From: Chitinophagaceae bacterium
GTDB lineage: Bacteria > Bacteroidota > Bacteroidia > Chitinophagales > Chitinophagaceae
Length of the DNA stretch: 64,000 nt
Direction: 5' to 3'
NCBI GenBank assembly: GCA_947447265.1
Contig: CANFKC010000003.1
Span: 62,001 to 126,000, forward strand
Made by a program: the position numbers and the translations under genes. This document shows, one piece after another, positions 1 through 8,307 of this stretch (position 1 is the stretch's first letter; the number at the start of each line of letters is the position of its first letter). The notes below the pieces were generated by a model that was given only the letters and a program-made list of their open reading frames with translations, did no database searches and was not told the DNA's origin.

Positions 1-30
1 CACCTCAATTGAGATGCCTTAATAAAAAAC

Positions 31-1119
31 TTATTGAACGAACGGCAACTTCGTAACCTGCGCTTTAACGCCTTTGTCGCGTATCATAATATAAATATCA
101 CTTCCTTCAGCGGCATTGGCGGTGGTTACATAACCTAAGCCAATTGCCTGGCCAAGTGTTGGCGACTGTGTGCCCGATGTAACTATACCTATTTCATTGC
201 CGGCAGCATCCTGTATTTTATAGTCGTGGCGAGGAATACCCCTGTCAACCATTGTAAAGCCAACCAGCTTACGGCTTACGCCATTTGTCTTGTGGCCTTC
301 TATTATAGGACGTGCAGTAAAGTCTTTAGTGAATTTGGTTATCCAACCCAAACCAGCTTCAATAGGGCTGGTAGTATCGTTAATATCGTTACCATAAAGG
401 CAGAAACCTTTTTCAAGGCGCAGGGTATCGCGTGCAGCAAGGCCTATTGGTTTTAAACCTAATGGCGCGCCAACTTCAAAAATAGCGTCCCATATTTTCT
501 GGGCTTCGCCGTCCTTATCTTCAAAATATATTTCCACACCGCCTGCACCGGTATATCCGGTTGCACTTACCAATACATTTTCAACACCTGCAAATTTGCC
601 TTTGCAGAAAGTATAATACTTCAGGCCGGTGATGTCCATGTCAGTAAGTTGCTGCATGTACTCAGTTGCTTTAGGGCCCTGAACCGCCAAAAGAGCGGTT
701 TTGTCAGATATGTTGTGCATTTCAACACCATTGGTGTTGTGTTTGCTTATCCAGTTCCAGTCTTTTTCAATGTTCGATGCATTGACAACCAGCATATAGG
801 TTTTGTTTTGCTCTACGCAATACACCAAAAGGTCATCAACAATACCACCTTCGTTATTCGGCAGGCAAGAATACTGTGCCTTACCATCAGTGAGCTTCGA
901 GGCGTCATTGCTTGTTACGCGCTGAATCAGGTCCAGTGCATTTTCACCCTTTAATATGAACTCACCCATGTGGCTCACATCGAAAATACCGGCATTGTTA
1001 CGCACCGCGTGGTGCTCTTCATTAATACCTGTATAAGATATCGGCATGTTGTAGCCAGCGAATTCAGCCATTTTAGCTCCCATCGCTATGTGTTTCTCAG
1101 TAAACGGAGTGTTTTTCAT
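31..1119 (-). CDS. gcvT: Glycine cleavage system T protein (aminomethyltransferase)
   Basis: Predicted cytosolic tetrahydrofolate-dependent aminomethyltransferase. It takes the aminomethyl group from lipoyl-GcvH, releases ammonia and forms 5,10-methylene-THF. The 362 residues match the usual family length. Visible motifs are [20 protein letters not shown] (residues 34-53), [10 protein letters not shown] (91-100, including the conserved acidic residues of the folate site) and TGYTGAGG (187-194). ATG at 1119 gives the standard N-terminus. gcvH and gcvP are not in the window, so the gene stands alone here, as is common in Bacteroidota. Confidence 0.96.
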   Translation of the reverse strand: MKNTPFTEKHIAMGAKMAEFAGYNMPISYTGINEEHHAVRNNAGIFDVSHMGEFILKGENALDLIQRVTSNDASKLTDGKAQYSCLPNNEGGIVDDLLVYCVEQNKTYMLVVNASNIEKDWNWISKHNTNGVEMHNISDKTALLAVQGPKATEYMQQLTDMDITGLKYYTFCKGKFAGVENVLVSATGYTGAGGVEIYFEDKDGEAQKIWDAIFEVGAPLGLKPIGLAARDTLRLEKGFCLYGNDINDTTSPIEAGLGWITKFTKDFTARPIIEGHKTNGVSRKLVGFTMVDRGIPRHDYKIQDAAGNEIGIVTSGTQSPTLGQAIGLGYVTTANAAEGSDIYIMIRDKGVKAQVTKLPFVQ

Positions 1120-1406
1120 TGTTTTTGCGTATAAAGTATGAGTGCCGCAAAAGTAAACCGATATTTTTAATTTTTACTGGAAAGATTGGTAAGTGCATGA
1201 CTTACTTACTAAAATGTAAAATCTTACCTTTTTCGTTACCACCGTACTATATGCCACCGTTGTAATTCCCAAACATGGTTGGGTAAGGCGGTGTCCGATT
1301 GGTTGAGGCGCATTTTAATGATGCCCAGGCTATCGTTTAATGAACATCTTTAGCTGCACTGCCATTGAATCATATTCATTTTATTATTTTAGCAGCAAAT
1401 AAGGCC

Positions 1407-1763
1407 ATGCCCACCAAAACACCATTTTTATTTGAAGACTGGATGAAACTCGCCGGTTGGAATTTTCTCTTCGGCCTTGGTGTAACTATACTTTTTCTAA
1501 TAGGGTATCAATTATTGTATCATAGAGGCACTGACGGTAGGGCTGTAATAACTATGTTAGCGTTTTTTATCGGGGTATTCGTTTTAATACAACTGGTTAA
1601 TTTGCTCTATCTGCTGCTGAAAAAAATGAATACACATGTTGTACCAGTATTCCAGGTAGTTATAACCTGCATGTTCTATTTTGGCCATTGGAACGAATTC
1701 TGCTTTTTAATAGCCCTGGTGGCCGTAAACCATGCTTCCATAATTTTCCTTTTGAAAAAATAG
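1407..1763 (+). CDS. Small membrane protein, unknown function
   Basis: I do not recognise the family. The frame is open from 1365, but the ATG at 1407 gives the more natural start, a short charged N-terminus followed by the first membrane segment, and a 118-residue product. Four hydrophobic stretches are visible (roughly residues 17-37, 47-70, 78-95 and 98-115), so this is an integral inner-membrane protein. It stands alone: gcvT is divergent and the downstream glycosyltransferase starts 83 bp later. Confidence 0.6.
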   Translation: MPTKTPFLFEDWMKLAGWNFLFGLGVTILFLIGYQLLYHRGTDGRAVITMLAFFIGVFVLIQLVNLLYLLLKKMNTHVVPVFQVVITCMFYFGHWNEFCFLIALVAVNHASIIFLLKK

Positions 1764-1845
1764 TGGGTTGCGCCTGGTTTTCCGCACTAATTCTTTCCGG
1801 TTTACGATGTAGGCATATTAAAAGTAAATCGCCACTTTTGCACTA

Positions 1846-3405
1846 ATGCATGCCATTTCGCAATTTTTCAGTCTTCCGGGTCTCTGGTTATTTTTTGTAG
1901 CGGCATGCCTGGCTGCAACAAGCGGATGGCTTTTATTCAACAACAGGGAAAAGGCAGGTGTATTTTTACTTTGGCTGGCAGCTTTTGTAGTGCGGCTATT
2001 TACTGCCCGCCTTGATCCCTTTCTGCACAACTGGGATGAAAAGTTTCATGCTTTGGTGGCCAGGAATATGATGGACCATCCGCTTACCCCCATGCTGCGG
2101 GTAAACCCCATTGCGCCCTACAATAAATTTGAATGGTGTTGCAACCATATATGGTTGCATAAGCAACCGCTGTTCATGTGGCAAATGGCCCTGAGCATCA
2201 AGCTATTTGGCGTATCAGAAATGTCTGCACGATACCCCAGTATTTTAATGGGCTCACTGATGGTTGTTATGGTATACAGCATAGCCAAAAGCATGCTAGG
2301 TGATAAGGTTGTGGCGTTTTTCGCGGCTGTCATGTTTTGCTTTTGCAACTACCAACTTGAACTGATAAGTGGTTACAACGGCACTGACCATAACGATATA
2401 GCAAACGGTTTTTATGTATTGGCTAGCATTTGGGCGTACCAGCAGTATTTAAAGGAGCGCAGCATAAAATTCGTAATGCTTATAGGCCTTTTTGCCGGAT
2501 GTGCCGTATTGAATAAATGGCTGTTGGGCCTGGTCGTTTTTAGCGGTTGGGGCGTAAATATGCTCTTTGCAGCCAAAGACACAACAATATTAAAACAGCT
2601 ACTGCATTTTGTGTCAGCATTGCTTTTAGCTTGTGTAGTTTTTATACCCTGGCAACTTTACATATTGCATACCTTTCCCGAAGAGGCGCACTATGTATAT
2701 GGCTTTAATTCCCGGCACATAACAGAGCAACTGGAAGGACATTCAGGCAGTATCTTTTATTACGTAAGGCAACTGCCAGTTTATTTTGGATGGGTAGTAT
2801 TGCCATTACTTGGCTGCGGATTATACACAATAGTAAAGAGGGCAATGCAGAACCCACGGAACAGGCAAATGGAAGTCATGTGGATTACGGTATCTTTTTT
2901 GGTTATGCTGTTTTTTTCACTGGTAGTAAAAACCAAGTGGCCGCCCTACGTGTTTCTTGTAGCCCCGTTCGGCTTTATTTGCATTGCAGCATGCGCCAGA
3001 GCTATAGAACGGCGCTTTAAACTAAAAGTACTGCTACCGCTTTTAATTATCAGCGCATCTGTATCGGTTTTCAAACCAGGTCAATTGGCGCTTGCGCACA
3101 ACCCTACCGATCCATACCGCATCGCGAAAATAAATAACACCATCATTTACAAGCATCTGAAAAGCGACTTACCTGCCAATGTAAAATTGGTGCTGAATAC
3201 AGTTTCCTTTGAAGATATTGACCTGATGTTTTATAACGGCGACATAAACGCATATTCCTGGACGTTACACCCGGGTATTATTGATTCCCTCGAGGCAGCA
3301 AAAGTGCCTTTTGCTGTTTTTAAGCCGCACGGTTTATATGGCACACCAGCTGAAATTATAAACTATCCGGGCGTCTTCATCATTAACAAAGAGCTGAAGG
3401 AATAG
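1846..3405 (+). CDS. Polytopic glycosyltransferase, GT39/ArnT-like family
   Basis: Integral membrane glycosyltransferase of 519 residues using the GT-C fold, expected to move a sugar from a polyprenyl-phosphate donor. The diagnostic N-terminal luminal/periplasmic motif is visible at about residues 58-73 (DPFLHNWDEKFHALVA), with the acidic WDE that forms the active site in the PMT/ArnT family. About ten hydrophobic helices follow, then a C-terminal soluble part of about 110 residues. The acceptor (lipid A, protein or another glycan) cannot be read from the sequence. A second GT39-like gene lies at 20639-22288, but the two are not close copies. A hairpin follows the stop. Confidence 0.85.
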   Translation: MHAISQFFSLPGLWLFFVAACLAATSGWLLFNNREKAGVFLLWLAAFVVRLFTARLDPFLHNWDEKFHALVARNMMDHPLTPMLRVNPIAPYNKFEWCCNHIWLHKQPLFMWQMALSIKLFGVSEMSARYPSILMGSLMVVMVYSIAKSMLGDKVVAFFAAVMFCFCNYQLELISGYNGTDHNDIANGFYVLASIWAYQQYLKERSIKFVMLIGLFAGCAVLNKWLLGLVVFSGWGVNMLFAAKDTTILKQLLHFVSALLLACVVFIPWQLYILHTFPEEAHYVYGFNSRHITEQLEGHSGSIFYYVRQLPVYFGWVVLPLLGCGLYTIVKRAMQNPRNRQMEVMWITVSFLVMLFFSLVVKTKWPPYVFLVAPFGFICIAACARAIERRFKLKVLLPLLIISASVSVFKPGQLALAHNPTDPYRIAKINNTIIYKHLKSDLPANVKLVLNTVSFEDIDLMFYNGDINAYSWTLHPGIIDSLEAAKVPFAVFKPHGLYGTPAEIINYPGVFIINKELKE

Positions 3406-3425
3406 TGGCTCGATGACTTAAAACA

Positions 3426-3456
3426 ACAATGCGAACCCCGTGGGAGTTCGCATTGT
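3426..3456. terminator. Hairpin between convergent genes, likely bidirectional terminator
   Basis: An 11-bp perfect stem pairs 3426-3436 (ACAATGCGAAC) with 3446-3456 (GTTCGCATTGT). CCC/GGG can extend the stem inward past a one-base bulge. It sits between the plus-strand GT39 gene (stop 3405) and the minus-strand YtxH gene (stop 3472), so it could serve both. U-tracts on either side are short. Confidence 0.6.
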
Positions 3457-3471
3457 CAGCTTTTAAAAACA

Positions 3472-3726
3472 TTATATGCTTTCAATTTTTTTCTTGATGA
3501 AAGTTTCTGCATCATCCTTCATGGTGTCAAATTCTCTCTTCATCTCGTCAAGGAACTGATCGAAACGATCCTGCAGTTCTTCAGCAGATTGTTCGCCCTT
3601 GCGGAATATTTTGCCTCGCGTTTTACAACCTTTATCCGGTGCAAAAAGCATACCTAGTGTTACACCGGCAGCAGCCCCGAGCAAAAGTATAGATAGCACT
3701 TTCGCAGCATTATTTGAGTTGGCCAT
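3472..3726 (-). CDS. YtxH domain protein (gas vesicle/stress-type small protein)
   Basis: An 84-residue protein with an N-terminal hydrophobic helix (residues 8-27, glycine-rich, ending in GMLFAPDKG), followed by a charged amphipathic helix. This is the YtxH layout: a membrane anchor plus a cytoplasmic helix, with the LFAPDKGxxTR signature. Such proteins are usually induced by general stress; the exact function is unknown. It belongs to the minus-strand cluster of small envelope proteins up to about 6.3 kb. Confidence 0.85.
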   Translation of the reverse strand: MANSNNAAKVLSILLLGAAAGVTLGMLFAPDKGCKTRGKIFRKGEQSAEELQDRFDQFLDEMKREFDTMKDDAETFIKKKIESI

Positions 3727-3756
3727 TGTTTATATTTTTTAAAGTTACAGGATGGT

Positions 3757-3912
3757 TTACAGTACTTTTCTGCCTTGTATAATTCTAAGGATTACGGCTA
3801 TTAAAGCTATTACCAATAGTATATGAATAAGGCCGCCGGCATTATAACCGATAAAGCCAATTGCCCAACCTATAACCAGTATTACGGCAATGATATAAAG
3901 TAGATTGCTCAT
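3757..3912 (-). CDS. Lmo0937-type small hydrophobic protein
   Basis: A 51-residue, two-helix membrane peptide starting at MSNLLYIIAVILVIGWAIG and ending in RIIQGRKVL. The reading frame extends upstream to 3951, but the ATG at 3912 gives the start conserved in this type of small protein. The pattern of an aliphatic helix, a GYNAGG turn, a second helix and a basic tail matches the lmo0937/DUF5670 group. Role unknown. It lies 30 bp after the YtxH gene in coordinates, on the same strand and upstream in transcription. Confidence 0.75.
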   Translation of the reverse strand: MSNLLYIIAVILVIGWAIGFIGYNAGGLIHILLVIALIAVILRIIQGRKVL

Positions 3913-3982
3913 GGTAGTATAATTTGTACAACCGAAGTTGTGAGTTAACAATGTTGCTTTAAATTGTTGTTTTCAGGGTTGT

Positions 3983-4552
3983 TTATAAATGGAGCCCTAA
4001 GCCAAGCGTAGAAATTCCCGTAGAAAGATCGAGGAACAAACCAGCCTTTTTGCTGAGGTGGTATTCTGTGCCAATATGCAGATCGAGGAATAACGGACTA
4101 GGGTCAGTAGATACATTCCTGTCGCCATAATAGGTATCTTCCCAAACGGTTTTATGAATTACAAAACCCAATGAGCCTGCCAGGTAAAAATCCCATTTCG
4201 GGCCGGCTCCCAGTATATTGTCGAAATAATACTTACCCTTTACACCTATTGGTATAACTGATTCACGATAGTAATACTCACGATACGGGTAATGTGGGTT
4301 GCCCCAGTAGTAGTAGTTCTTGTACGTCATGTAGGTTACGAAGGGTGCCAGTGTAAAACTCTTGGCAACATCAAATTCGTAATCGAGGTGCAAAGCGGGC
4401 ATCGTTCCGCCGTTTGCATATCCGTAATAGCCAATGCCTAAGCCAATGTTTAAAGTATTGCCGTATTTTTCGCCGGCATAAGTTGTTTTTGCCGAAGCGT
4501 TATTCGCAGAGAGTCCGAGTAACAATAACGAAGCTATGATTAACTTTTTCAT
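3983..4552 (-). CDS. Secreted outer-membrane beta-barrel protein
   Basis: A 189-residue protein with a Sec signal peptide (MKKLIIASLLLLGLSANNASA, cleavage near residue 21). Alternating hydrophobic/aromatic strands rich in Tyr and Gly follow, ending in an aliphatic pattern with LGLGLHL at the terminus, as expected for a small 8-stranded outer-membrane barrel. The cluster context (stress lipoproteins, CsbD) suggests an envelope-stress regulon. No specific substrate can be named. Confidence 0.75.
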   Translation of the reverse strand: MKKLIIASLLLLGLSANNASAKTTYAGEKYGNTLNIGLGIGYYGYANGGTMPALHLDYEFDVAKSFTLAPFVTYMTYKNYYYWGNPHYPYREYYYRESVIPIGVKGKYYFDNILGAGPKWDFYLAGSLGFVIHKTVWEDTYYGDRNVSTDPSPLFLDLHIGTEYHLSKKAGLFLDLSTGISTLGLGLHL

Positions 4553-4650
4553 TGTGAGTTGTTTTAGAAGTGAGTTATAAAAATTGTTTTCATGGTGACA
4601 GGAGCTAATGGGATATAATATTGTTGGTGATTAACGGGTTAGTATGAAGT

Positions 4651-5091
4651 TTATTTCTTGTCAGAAAGATCCCTGAAATCCTGGCCCAGTTGGTCCATAT
4701 CTCTTGCATACTGCACTTTGAAGGAATCCCAGCTTTCTTTGGTGTCTCCTTTAAAGTTGTCCATCTTCATTTTAAGGTCCTTGTTCTTTTGCTCCAGTGC
4801 GGCAAGCCTGCGTTCGTTTTCTGCACGTGCTTCGGCTTTTTCCTGAGCTATCTGTGCTTTAAGGTCAGCCATGCTCTTTTCATTAGCGGTTATCCTGTCA
4901 GCGTTGGTTTTGCGATAGCTTTCTATTTCAGCCATATAGTCTGCATTGGTTCTCGCCGTTTCACCATTCGGGTCTATTACGGTTGTCTTTTCCACAGTCG
5001 TGGTTGTTTTTTCCGTAGGTGTTGTGCAACTGGTTGCCATTGTGCCGGCAATTATGCATATTGTTGCTGCTGTTAGTAATAGTGTTTTCAT
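4651..5091 (-). CDS. Coiled-coil lipoprotein
   Basis: A 146-residue lipoprotein. The signal peptide ends in a lipobox-like MATSC near residue 22, followed by a Thr-rich linker and a long Glu/Lys/Ala/Arg helix (about residues 50-140) predicted to form a coiled coil. The C-terminal half has the pattern KMKMDNFKGDTKESWDSFK, shared with the neighbouring lipoprotein at 5125-5589. The two are diverged tandem paralogs. Function unknown; probably structural, in the periplasm or at the outer membrane. Confidence 0.75.
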   Translation of the reverse strand: MKTLLLTAATICIIAGTMATSCTTPTEKTTTTVEKTTVIDPNGETARTNADYMAEIESYRKTNADRITANEKSMADLKAQIAQEKAEARAENERRLAALEQKNKDLKMKMDNFKGDTKESWDSFKVQYARDMDQLGQDFRDLSDKK

Positions 5092-5124
5092 AATAAATTG
5101 GTTTTGTGCGTGGAATTATTCGTG

Positions 5125-5589
5125 TTACTTTTTGTCTTTTACATTGTCTTTACCCAGGTTCCTGAGTGCGTCGCCAACGCCATCCATATCATGGTTAAAT
5201 TCTGCTTTAAAATTCTGCCATTTGTCTTTGCCGTCAGCCTTGTAACTTTCCATCTTCATTTTAAGCTCGGTATTTTTCTGCTCCAGTTCCGTCAGGCGCT
5301 TTTCTCTTTCAGCTTTCAGATCTTTCTTATAGTGCTCGTTTTCTTTTCTGAGCTCCACAATGTTTTTGTCGTTTTCGGCAATACGGTCAGCAGTTTCTTT
5401 CCTGTATTTTTCCATATCGGCCGTGTATTCAACGTTCGCAGAATCTAGCTGGCGATTTGCATCACTAAGATTTTCCTGTGCGTTTTCTACTTTTTGTTCG
5501 GCGTTTTCTTTTTTCTGTTCAGGGCTGTTGCAGCTGATTGTACCAAATGTCAATGCGGCGGCTGCCAGTAATAATGTTGTCTTTTTCAT
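5125..5589 (-). CDS. Coiled-coil lipoprotein, paralog of the next gene
   Basis: A 154-residue lipoprotein. The signal peptide MKKTTLLLAAAALTFGTISC puts the lipobox cysteine near residue 20. A charged helical region follows, almost free of hydrophobic core. The C-terminal block (KMKMESYKADGKDKWQNFK then HDMDGVGDALRNLG) matches the gene at 4651-5091 in layout, so this is a tandem duplication with divergence. It is co-directional with CsbD upstream (37 bp gap). Confidence 0.75.
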   Translation of the reverse strand: MKKTTLLLAAAALTFGTISCNSPEQKKENAEQKVENAQENLSDANRQLDSANVEYTADMEKYRKETADRIAENDKNIVELRKENEHYKKDLKAEREKRLTELEQKNTELKMKMESYKADGKDKWQNFKAEFNHDMDGVGDALRNLGKDNVKDKK

Positions 5590-5625
5590 GTTAGAAATGT
5601 TTAAGCGATGTGTGTGAAAAATGAT

Positions 5626-5814
5626 TTACAGGTCAGCAATTATTTTTTGAACTTCTTCTTTTGTCTTGCCCATTTTCTTTTGCAGGCGGCCCATCAACTC
5701 GTCGTGCTTGCCTTCTACCAGCAAAAGATCATCATCGGTAAGCATTGCAAATTTTTGCTTCAATTTTCCTTTTGTTTCGTTCCAGTTGCCCTTTAACTCA
5801 TTAATGTTTGCCAT
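5626..5814 (-). CDS. CsbD family stress protein
   Basis: A 62-residue protein with the CsbD signature: an N-terminal [19 protein letters not shown] followed by a second charged helix ([18 protein letters not shown]). Members are small, hydrophilic and usually induced by general stress or stationary phase; the molecular role is unknown. It is the first gene of a likely co-transcribed run with the two coiled-coil lipoproteins, the barrel protein and the two membrane peptides. Confidence 0.9.
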   Translation of the reverse strand: MANINELKGNWNETKGKLKQKFAMLTDDDLLLVEGKHDELMGRLQKKMGKTKEEVQKIIADL

Positions 5815-5945
5815 GGTCTTTAGTTTTTATGTTGCGTTGTTTTTGTAACACAAAGGTGGCCTCTAAATTCACCGGAACTGTTACAAAACCCTGCCAATAA
5901 GTTATATGATTCACACATGTACGAGTTGTTGTCTTCCCCTTATAA

Positions 5946-5986
5946 AGAATGCCCCTAAGCATGATGTACATGACGCGGGGCATTCT
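5946..5986. terminator. Hairpin downstream of the 99-residue gene
   Basis: A 10-bp perfect stem (5946-5955 AGAATGCCCC with 5977-5986 GGGGCATTCT) around a 21-nt loop that itself contains the palindrome ATGTACAT. It lies between the minus-strand stop at 6038 and the CsbD start at 5814. It would separate the CsbD cluster from upstream transcription, or act as a leader structure for csbD. The U-tract is poor. Confidence 0.45.
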
Positions 5987-6037
5987 ATTTATGATTGTCT
6001 GCTACCTGCACTACGGGTATGGTTACAGCCGGTCCGT

Positions 6038-6337
6038 TCAGGCTGAAGGACCTGGATGCTCTACCTCATACTTTGCAAGTATATCGCATAGCGAGTCGTG
6101 GTATTTTTTAAGGTCCATTAGTACCACTTCCGGGTTTCTTTCGTCAGGTATGGTATCCTGCATCTCGTCAAGGTATTTTGTAAGCTCGGGATGCTGCTCC
6201 CGTATCGTCATAGTCACCTTCATTATTTTGGCGTGCAATTCATTCTTGCGTTCCTGGTAATTTACATGGGTCTGGTTGTCGGTTTGCGAAGCGGGTGATG
6301 GGTTTTCTTGCCCGTCTACATTCATTTGATTGTTCAT
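6038..6337 (-). CDS. Small hydrophilic protein, unknown function
   Basis: A 99-residue acidic, soluble protein. The N-terminal 25 residues are Asn/Gln/Ser-rich and likely disordered. The rest is predicted as two amphipathic helices (NELHAKIMKVTMTIREQHP; VVLMDLKKYHDSLCDILAKY). No signal peptide. I do not recognise a family. It lies between the sigma-like gene and the CsbD cluster on the same strand, so a stress-related role is possible but only inferred from position. Confidence 0.6.
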   Translation of the reverse strand: MNNQMNVDGQENPSPASQTDNQTHVNYQERKNELHAKIMKVTMTIREQHPELTKYLDEMQDTIPDERNPEVVLMDLKKYHDSLCDILAKYEVEHPGPSA

Positions 6338-6460
6338 GGTTCTTACTTTTAGCGGTTATAAAAATTGAGGTACCAGAGTAGCATCCTGTTTGTTGGTTAC
6401 CTTAAAGACTGCGTGCAACTAGTTATGCCATTTATAACACAATTACAGCCTACAAAAGGC

Positions 6461-6805
6461 CTAGTTCAGTTTAACCTTGGCATACTGCTCATTATAGCTG
6501 GTGCAGTAACTTCTGGTTGTTTCCACTATCCTGTTAATGAGTGCTTCCTTTGATCCGGTATAATCGGGTAAACTACTCCACACATCTTTAAGTATGTCAG
6601 CTGAAAGCCGCTCAGCAGCACTAATATCTTTGACAATCCAGTTTGAAATTGCGGATACGATACCCGCATATTTTTCAACCAGCAGATTGTAGCCGACGGA
6701 ATTTTTCAACTTCATCAGCGCAAACTCCTCCGCATTTGTTTTGCAGCATGCAAAGTGGACCCAAAGCGATGTCTTTTCTTTAATAATAGTAATGTTACGT
6801 TTCAT
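6461..6805 (-). CDS. Sigma-70 region 2-like protein lacking region 4
   Basis: A 114-residue protein. Residues 38-102 read like region 2 of an extracytoplasmic-function sigma factor: YNLLVEKYAGIVSAISNWIV, then KDISAAERLSADILKDVWSS (in the place of the core-binding helix, normally close to A-x-D-V-L-Q-D-x-F), then a Y-T-G-S-K and R-x-V-E-T-T-R-S segment at the position usually read as W-L-x-x-I-A-R-N. There is no linker or helix-turn-helix region 4. It starts 33 bp after the mlaD stop, so it is probably the last gene of the AI-2E-mla transcript. It may be a degenerate regulator or a core-RNAP binding decoy. The sigma assignment rests on pattern only. Confidence 0.6.
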   Translation of the reverse strand: MKRNITIIKEKTSLWVHFACCKTNAEEFALMKLKNSVGYNLLVEKYAGIVSAISNWIVKDISAAERLSADILKDVWSSLPDYTGSKEALINRIVETTRSYCTSYNEQYAKVKLN

Positions 6806-6838
6806 TCGACAGCTGTGTTACTTAGTCATTATTAATGC

Positions 6839-7552
6839 CTAATTCTCTTTTTCCTTTTCAAGCCTTTCTTTTTCCCTGCGCGCCTTTCTTTCTTTCTTTT
6901 TAAAGAAGCCTTTCAACAGGAAGTTGTGTTTTGCGGCATCCATATTTTCCTTTAAACCGGTAGAAGTGGTTTTAATATTGGCAACGGTCTCGTCAATATT
7001 CTTGGCGAATGAAGGGTCAGAGAAGAACTTACCAATCGCACCTTTGCCACCACGGATGCCTTTTAGTATAGCCGCCAGGTCGCCCGTAATATCAGCGGCA
7101 TTATCTGTAGTCACCTTTACCTTGGCTAATATGTCATCCATATTTACAGCCCTCACTGTTTTGAGCACATCATTGTCGGCTATTATATCATTTATAGGTT
7201 CGCCTGGTACTATCAATACAATTTTGTTACCCATAAGTCCGTCGCTGCCTATGGTGGCGCTGGCGTTCTTTTTAATGAACTTCCGCGATTTTTCGTTGAT
7301 GATCATATCCACTCTTACTGTAGAGTCAGTTATCTGTTCTACGGCATCTACAATACCAACTGTCAGGCCGGAGAACCTTACATTATTGCCGGTCTGCAAG
7401 CCACTCACATCTTTAAATACCCCGCAAATGCGAAAAGTTTTATTAAACAATTGTTGCTTCTCGCCTATAAAATATATGGCGCCTATAAAAAGGGCTATGC
7501 CGGCCGTTACAAACATGCCTAATTTTACCTTGTTGCCAGATTGCTTTTCCAT
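6839..7552 (-). CDS. MlaD-type MCE domain lipid-transport protein
   Basis: Substrate-binding MCE subunit of an Mla-like phospholipid transporter. An N-terminal transmembrane anchor (about residues 11-28) is followed by one MCE domain (about 38-118: FKDVSGLQTGNNVRFSGLTVG ... GLMGNKIVLIVPG, the hallmark hexamer-forming fold). A helical region then runs to a very basic/acidic C-terminal tail (KKERKARREKERLEKEKEN). At 237 residues it has a single MCE domain, as in MlaD. It follows the ATPase and permease genes in one operon; a separate mlaC/mlaB is not seen. Confidence 0.9.
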   Translation of the reverse strand: MEKQSGNKVKLGMFVTAGIALFIGAIYFIGEKQQLFNKTFRICGVFKDVSGLQTGNNVRFSGLTVGIVDAVEQITDSTVRVDMIINEKSRKFIKKNASATIGSDGLMGNKIVLIVPGEPINDIIADNDVLKTVRAVNMDDILAKVKVTTDNAADITGDLAAILKGIRGGKGAIGKFFSDPSFAKNIDETVANIKTTSTGLKENMDAAKHNFLLKGFFKKKERKARREKERLEKEKEN

Positions 7553-7573
7553 GGTGTTATCGTTTTATATTGT

Positions 7574-8305
7574 TTACTGGAAAAATGAGCGCACCCATTC
7601 GTCTTCAGAGTTTGATAATTCTTTAAATGTCCCTTCTGCGGCTGTTATACCGTTTTTTATTACCATCATGCGGTTGGCTGTAATGCGTGCACATTCTACA
7701 TCGTGCGTTATTATTATGGCTGCGGCATTGTATTTTTTCTGCACATCAAGTATCAGTTGGCTGATCTCTTTCGATGTGATGGGGTCAAGCCCGGTTGTAG
7801 GTTCGTCATATAAAATAATCTCGGGTTTCATGATGAGTGTTCGCGCCAGTCCGACTCTTTTTCTCATACCACCGGAAAGTTCCGATGGCATTTTGTCTAT
7901 GGCTTCTTCCAAACCCACATTCTGTAATGCCTCCCTCACCAGTTTTTCGTTATCTTCTTTCGATCCTTTTTCCTTTAGTCCGCGTAAAGGGAACACCAGG
8001 TTTTCCCTTACCGTCATAGAATCATACAATGCGGCACTTTGAAAAAGAAAACCGATTTTTTTGCGCACTTCGTTCAGTTCGTCATCTTTCAGTTCCGCAA
8101 TGTTTTTACCCAGGAGTGTAATTTCGCCGCCGTCCGGCGCTAACAGTCCGACCAGACATTTTATGAGTACCGATTTTCCAGTACCTGATTTTCCGAGTAT
8201 GACCAGGTTTTCACCTTTTTTAAGCGTGACGCTGATATCTTTCAAAACTTCTTTTGTACCGAAAGATTTTTTCAGGTGCTTTATTTCTGCTACTATATCT
8301 TCCAT
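7574..8305 (-). CDS. ABC transporter ATPase, MlaF type
   Basis: A 243-residue ATPase driving MCE-type lipid transport. Visible: Walker A GKSGTGKS (about residues 37-44), Q-loop FLFQSAALYDSMTV, signature LSGGMRKRVGLART, Walker B IILYDEPTTGLDP and the switch ITHDVE. The signature LSGGMRKRV and the length are typical of MlaF rather than importers. The gap to mlaE is 2 bp and to mlaD 21 bp, which strongly supports one transcript. Confidence 0.93.
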   Translation of the reverse strand: MEDIVAEIKHLKKSFGTKEVLKDISVTLKKGENLVILGKSGTGKSVLIKCLVGLLAPDGGEITLLGKNIAELKDDELNEVRKKIGFLFQSAALYDSMTVRENLVFPLRGLKEKGSKEDNEKLVREALQNVGLEEAIDKMPSELSGGMRKRVGLARTLIMKPEIILYDEPTTGLDPITSKEISQLILDVQKKYNAAAIIITHDVECARITANRMMVIKNGITAAEGTFKELSNSEDEWVRSFFQ

Positions 8306-8307
8306 AA

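Noticed and set aside
1120-1406. tRNA or riboswitch upstream of gcvT (glycine riboswitch expected in some phyla)
   Set aside because: No cloverleaf or glycine-aptamer core could be drawn; only a 6-bp GTAAGT/ACTTAC repeat is present.
6924-8042. 372-codon plus-strand frame opposite mlaD and mlaF
   Set aside because: Antisense of two well-supported genes; Ser/Phe/Ile-rich composition typical of a mirror frame.
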